From a bacterium (GTDB lineage: Bacteria > Latescibacterota > UBA2968 > GCA-2709665): a stretch of DNA of 10,492 nucleotides. The stretch lies in contig JAQCGA010000086.1 of the NCBI GenBank assembly GCA_027619145.1, positions 1 through 10,492 on the forward strand, given 5' to 3'. The notes under the pieces were generated by a model. It did no database searches. It was not told where the DNA came from and worked only from the letters and a program-made list of their open reading frames with translations. The number at the start of each line of letters is the position of its first letter. Position 1 is the stretch's first letter. This document shows, in pieces, positions 6,929 to 10,492 of the stretch. The position numbers were made by a program, and so were the translations under genes.

Positions 6929-7483
6929 ATGGACAACATACAAAGCGAGACGGTGACCCTTCCAGAATTTGCTCTGGCACCGATGGCAACAGAGCATCTG
7001 GATGCGGTTCTGGCCATTGAGCAGGTTGGGTTTTCAAATCCCTGGCAGGAGCAAGATTTCCGGTACGCACTTGCCCGAGAAGGCAGCTTCTGTCTGGTCG
7101 CACAAAAAGACACTCGGGTCATTGGATATGCGGTGGGCTTTCTGGTATCGCGGGAATACCATCTGGCGGATTTTGCGGTGCATCCGGAGATACAGCGCCG
7201 GGGCGTGGGACGCGAATTTCTGGGCCAGTTGCTGGGGCGGTTAGAGGAAGCATCGGTGGCGGCTGTTACCCTGGAGGTGCGCGTTTCGAACAGCCGGGCT
7301 ATGGATCTGTACAGCAAGTTCGGATTTCAGACCGTGGCGATTCGGAGAGGCTATTATAGCAACCCCCGGGAAGATGCTCTGGTGATGCTGAAACCTCTTG
7401 TTGGAGATCTATCAGAATGGGTACGGTCCAGTACGTTTTCGGGGCCTGCTGGAGGGGGAGGATGTTCAATAAAGCGGTCGTAG
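6929..7483 (+). CDS. rimI: RimI-family GNAT N-acetyltransferase
   Basis: RimI acetylates the N-terminus of ribosomal protein bS18, and homologues act on other protein N-termini. The 184 residues show IEQVGFSNPW (30-39), the acetyl-CoA loop HPEIQRRGVG (85-94), LEVRVSNSRAMDLYSKFGF (115-133) and YYSNPREDALVM (142-153). Glu116 and Tyr128 sit 12 apart, matching the catalytic Glu103 and Tyr115 pair known in Salmonella RimI. The Shine-Dalgarno GGAGG (6914-6918) overlaps the end of tsaB. The last 25 or so residues after LVMLKP are beyond the usual RimI core (about 150-160 residues), are Gly/Ser-rich and partly overlap holB, so they may be a by-product of gene overlap. Confidence 0.9.
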   Translation: MDNIQSETVTLPEFALAPMATEHLDAVLAIEQVGFSNPWQEQDFRYALAREGSFCLVAQKDTRVIGYAVGFLVSREYHLADFAVHPEIQRRGVGREFLGQLLGRLEEASVAAVTLEVRVSNSRAMDLYSKFGFQTVAIRRGYYSNPREDALVMLKPLVGDLSEWVRSSTFSGPAGGGGCSIKRS

Positions 7484-8538
7484 GGCAGCACCGGGTGGTG
7501 GCTATTCTTACGCGGATGGTTCAGAGCAAGCGCATTCCGCATGCGCTTATGTTCTACGGGCCGCCGGGAATGGGTACTGTTGCCGCTGCCCTGGAGACGG
7601 CCAGGAGCCTGCACTGCGAACGCCCGGATGGCGGGTCCTGTGGGACGTGTCGCGGGTGTCATAAAACCGAGGCGCTGAATCATCCGGATTTTTCGTTGCT
7701 TTTCCCGTTTCCTTCCCGCGTGACGCAAGAGGCGGAGCGGATGGCATTGCAGGGTGTGCTTTCCAACCCGTATGGATATTCTTTTCCGGAAGATTCTACC
7801 GTCCTTTCTATTGAACGGATCCGGGCTTTGCAAAAGCAATTTTCTTATGGGAGTTATGAAGGTGCCTGGCGTACTGCGGTCATTCTGCATGCAGAACGAA
7901 TGCGCCCCGAGGCGGCCAATGCGTTGCTTAAAACGCTGGAGGAACCACCGGGCCGGTCTTTACTGATTCTCACCGCGCCGAGCCAGGACGCGATGTTGCC
8001 GACGATTGTCTCTCGCTGCCAGGGCGTTAAGTTTGCACCATTGGCCACGCGAGATGTGGAAGGTGCGCTGGTTGCTGAAGCGGGTGTGGGTGCCGAGGAA
8101 ACCGGGTTTATCGCCAGAGCCAGTGGTGGCAATTTGCGATTGGCCCGAGAGATGGCGGGTGGTGAAGTACGGGAAGCACAAGATCGCGCATTTCGTTTTT
8201 TGGACGCGTTGCTCTGGGGAGAAGAATACAAAACCTACACTGCCCTGGAGCAACTTGTGTCTGACCGACAAGGAACCATGCAGATGCTGGATGGGGCGGA
8301 GTTATGGCTCCGGGATGTTCTGCTGGTTTCTGGAGACAATGCCGAATACGTGTCTCACCACGGGCGCCTGGACGATGTAAAACGCCTGGCGGAAGCATTT
8401 ACGATGGACAGGTTGCAGGAGACGGTGTCCAAAATTGAATCTTTGCGCGAAATGAATTCTCGGAATGTGAATTTGCACACCGGGCTGGTTTCTCTGTGGC
8501 GGCAGGTGCGGCGCTACGGGCAGGGCGTTGGGAATTGA
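7462..8538 (+). CDS. holB: DNA polymerase III clamp-loader subunit delta'
   Basis: The delta' subunit is a structural AAA+ part of the clamp loader that places the beta clamp on DNA. The 358 residues show VVGQHRVV (6-13), the degenerate P-loop GPPGMGTV (33-40), and a four-cysteine zinc module (Cys52, Cys60, Cys63, Cys66). HPDFSLLFP, NALLKTLEEPP (153-163) and the SRC arginine-finger motif (184-186) follow. The P-loop Lys is replaced by Thr39, so ATP binding is unlikely, as in E. coli delta'. Retention of SRC points to a working stator subunit. dnaX (tau/gamma) was considered but it has an intact GxxGxGKT and a longer C-terminus. ATG 7462 is chosen because GGAGG (7451-7455, inside a GGAGGGGGAGG run) lies 6 nt upstream, and residues before it are not conserved. 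The start overlaps rimI by 22 nt, suggesting coupled translation. Confidence 0.92.
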   Translation: MFNKAVVGQHRVVAILTRMVQSKRIPHALMFYGPPGMGTVAAALETARSLHCERPDGGSCGTCRGCHKTEALNHPDFSLLFPFPSRVTQEAERMALQGVLSNPYGYSFPEDSTVLSIERIRALQKQFSYGSYEGAWRTAVILHAERMRPEAANALLKTLEEPPGRSLLILTAPSQDAMLPTIVSRCQGVKFAPLATRDVEGALVAEAGVGAEETGFIARASGGNLRLAREMAGGEVREAQDRAFRFLDALLWGEEYKTYTALEQLVSDRQGTMQMLDGAELWLRDVLLVSGDNAEYVSHHGRLDDVKRLAEAFTMDRLQETVSKIESLREMNSRNVNLHTGLVSLWRQVRRYGQGVGN

Positions 8539-8608
8539 CCACGAGGAACGGATCATTGTTTGTGACTGCAAGCTGAGTCCGGAAACCGAATACAAAAAGG
8601 TGAGGTGC

Positions 8609-10492
8609 ATGGGGAAGTTTTATATTTCAACACCCATTTATTATGTGAACGACGACCCGCATATTGGGCACGCCTACACAACAATTATGGCCGATGTGTT
8701 AGCGCGGTATCACCGCAGTGCAGGCGATGATGTAATGTTTCTGACGGGCACGGACGAGCACGGGCAGAAGGTGGAGCAGGCTGCCCAAAAGCGAGGCATT
8801 TCGCCGCAGGTGCATTGTGATGAGATGGTAACGCGATTTCAGGCATTGTGGGAAACGCTGAATATTTCGCATGACGATTTTATCCGAACAACGGAAGAAC
8901 GGCATCGGAGCGTTGTGTGTAAAATTTTGCAAGAACTGTACGATACGGGAGAGATTTACGCAGACAACTACGAAGGCTGGTACTGTGTACCGGATGAGCG
9001 GTTCTGGACAGAGAAAGATCTGGTAGGGGGGAAGTGCCCGGAATGTGGGCGCGAGGTCGTGCGGATTTCAGAGAAGAATTATTTTTTTAGAATGAGCAAA
9101 TACCAGGATTGGCTGGTGTCGTACATCCAGGATCATCCGCGTTTTATTTTGCCGGTTTCACGGCGGAACGAAATCCTGGGGTTTCTGAAAAATCCGCTGA
9201 ACGATCTGTGCATTTCCCGGCCGAAGGCACGCCTGGGGTGGGGGATTCCGTTGCCATTTGATGAGGACTACGTTTGTTACGTATGGTTCGACGCATTGAT
9301 TAATTATATCACTGCGCCGGGGTATCTCCAGAATGAAGAAGCGTTTGGGAAATGGTGGCCTGCGTCTTGCCACTTGATTGGGAAAGATATTCTGACGACG
9401 CATTCGGTGTACTGGCCCACCATGCTAAAGGCGATGGGGTTGCCGATGCCGGAAACGATTCTGGGGCATGGTTGGTGGATGGTGGACGAGCAGAAAATGA
9501 GTAAGTCGCGTGGCAATGTAATCCGCCCGCTGGATTTGGCAGATAAGTACGGCGTGGACGCCTTCCGTTATTTTCTGGTGCGAGAGATGGTGCTTGGTCT
9601 GGACAGTAGTTTTAGCGAAGAGGCGTTTGTTAACAGGTACAACGCGGAACTGGCGAATGACCTGGGCAATTTGCTGAACCGCACGGTGGTGATGGCGCAG
9701 CGATACCTGGACGGGAAGGTGCCGGAGATTGATCCGACCCACGATGCACTGACGGGGTTGAAGGAACAGGCTAAAAAAACACTGGCAGGTACTCGGGACG
9801 GGGTTGTGGAAATGAATCCCGGCGGTATTCTGGATGGGGCGTGGGAACTGGTGCGCGAGGCCAATCGGTTTGCCGAGGCACAGGCACCCTGGAACCTGGC
9901 CAAAGACCCGGAGAAGCGGGTTGAGTTGGAGGTAACGGTGTACGGATTGCTGGAGACCATGCGCCATTTGTCGGTGTTGCTGTTTCCTGTCATGCCAGGC
10001 AAGGCAGAGGAGATGTGGGCACAGCTTGGAATACCGGATCGTATTGATACGGTACAAATTCAAGATCTCCAGGCCTGGGGTGGTTTGCGTGCTGGAGGAT
10101 CGGTTCAGGGAGGTGGGGCGGTGTTTCCACGGATTGAAAAAAAGCCGGTTGAGAACCTGGTTGAAAAACCGAAAAAAGAGGAGTTGCAGATGTCGGAGGA
10201 GAAGACGGACCTGATCTCATTTCAGGCGTTCCAAAAGGTAAAGCTCAGAGTGGCGCGCGTAGAGGCTGCCGAGCGGGTAGAAGGCGCAGATCGGTTGTTG
10301 AAGTTACAGGTGAGTTTGGGCGACGAGAAAAGACAACTTGTGGCGGGTGTGGCCCAGCATTATGAACCAGAAGCTCTTGTGGGCCGACAAATTGTGGTGG
10401 TGGCCAATCTGGAACCAGCAAAAATTCGAGGCGTGGAGTCGCAGGGGATGTTGCTGGCGGCTTCGGGCGAGGGAGGACTGGCGCTGTTGCAG
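8609..10492 (+). CDS. metG: Methionyl-tRNA synthetase (3' end cut by the window)
   Basis: MetRS charges tRNA-Met for initiation and elongation. The 628 visible residues are open to the window edge, and about 20-40 more are expected for this form. The class I catalytic domain has YISTPIYYVND and the HIGH motif (18-21), FLTGTDEHGQK (44-54), FDALINYIT, HLIGKDIL and KMSKS (296-300). The metal-binding connective peptide has Cys126, Cys143 and Cys146, with Asp129 where a fourth Cys is common. The anticodon-binding helical domain includes NRYNAELANDLGNLLNRT. After a charged Lys/Glu linker, an EMAP/Trbp111-like tRNA-binding domain starts near residue 536 (FQKVKLRVARVE, ADRLLKLQVSLG, KIRGVESQGMLLA). 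ATG 8609 has AAGGTGAGG at 8598-8605 and gives the family-typical N-terminus. The layout is that of Bacillus-like MetS. The holB-metG neighbourhood is also seen in other bacteria. Confidence 0.96.
   Translation, partial: MGKFYISTPIYYVNDDPHIGHAYTTIMADVLARYHRSAGDDVMFLTGTDEHGQKVEQAAQKRGISPQVHCDEMVTRFQALWETLNISHDDFIRTTEERHRSVVCKILQELYDTGEIYADNYEGWYCVPDERFWTEKDLVGGKCPECGREVVRISEKNYFFRMSKYQDWLVSYIQDHPRFILPVSRRNEILGFLKNPLNDLCISRPKARLGWGIPLPFDEDYVCYVWFDALINYITAPGYLQNEEAFGKWWPASCHLIGKDILTTHSVYWPTMLKAMGLPMPETILGHGWWMVDEQKMSKSRGNVIRPLDLADKYGVDAFRYFLVREMVLGLDSSFSEEAFVNRYNAELANDLGNLLNRTVVMAQRYLDGKVPEIDPTHDALTGLKEQAKKTLAGTRDGVVEMNPGGILDGAWELVREANRFAEAQAPWNLAKDPEKRVELEVTVYGLLETMRHLSVLLFPVMPGKAEEMWAQLGIPDRIDTVQIQDLQAWGGLRAGGSVQGGGAVFPRIEKKPVENLVEKPKKEELQMSEEKTDLISFQAFQKVKLRVARVEAAERVEGADRLLKLQVSLGDEKRQLVAGVAQHYEPEALVGRQIVVVANLEPAKIRGVESQGMLLAASGEGGLALLQ

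Noticed and set aside
9425..10063. A 212-codon frame on the - strand across metG
   Set aside because: It is antisense to metG, which shows intact family motifs throughout, and the translated product has shadow-frame composition.

Overview
The window is bacterial chromosomal DNA carrying ten genes, all on the + strand and tightly packed. They are mostly housekeeping genes for translation, recombination and replication. Markers include RuvC/RuvA/RuvB, a YebC-family protein, TsaB, RimI, the clamp-loader subunit delta' (HolB), a TlyA-like rRNA methyltransferase and a bacterial methionyl-tRNA synthetase. Starts are preceded by clear Shine-Dalgarno sequences and several are GTG. Base composition looks mid-50s %GC by eye. 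I cannot assign a phylum. The MetRS is the Bacillus-like kind with a fused C-terminal tRNA-binding domain, and the EF-G is a second-type (FusA2-like) paralogue, but both are spread over many phyla. I see no sign of phage, plasmid, insertion sequence, CRISPR or recent transfer.

Layout: 1-151 is a leader with a possible promoter. 152-2245 is a FusA2-like EF-G paralogue, followed by a convincing intrinsic terminator at 2273-2308. 2338-2907 is a short TlyA/FtsJ-type methyltransferase that lacks the usual N-terminal S4 domain. 2908-3052 is an AT-rich gap with a good sigma-70-like promoter. From 3053 to the end runs one probable operon: yebC, ruvC, ruvA, ruvB, tsaB, rimI, holB, metG. ruvC/ruvA overlap by ATGA and rimI/holB overlap by 22 nt, while most other gaps are under 30 nt. 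The larger gaps are yebC-ruvC (99 nt) and holB-metG (70 nt). metG runs off the right edge.

How they work together: RuvA and RuvB branch-migrate Holliday junctions and RuvC cuts them, so the whole resolvasome is encoded in one block behind yebC. TsaB (t6A tRNA modification) and RimI (GNAT N-acetyltransferase) form the common tsaB-rimI pair. HolB is part of the DNA polymerase III clamp loader and MetRS charges initiator and elongator tRNA-Met. The upstream EF-G paralogue and the rRNA-methyltransferase-like gene add a ribosome theme but are separated from the operon by the terminator and the promoter.

No new multi-gene system is evident. The points most worth a second look are the S4-less TlyA-like enzyme with an altered catalytic motif, a 15-bp perfect inverted repeat inside the start of ruvA, the EF-G paralogue with altered G2 and G4 motifs, and a basic C-terminal tail on RuvC.
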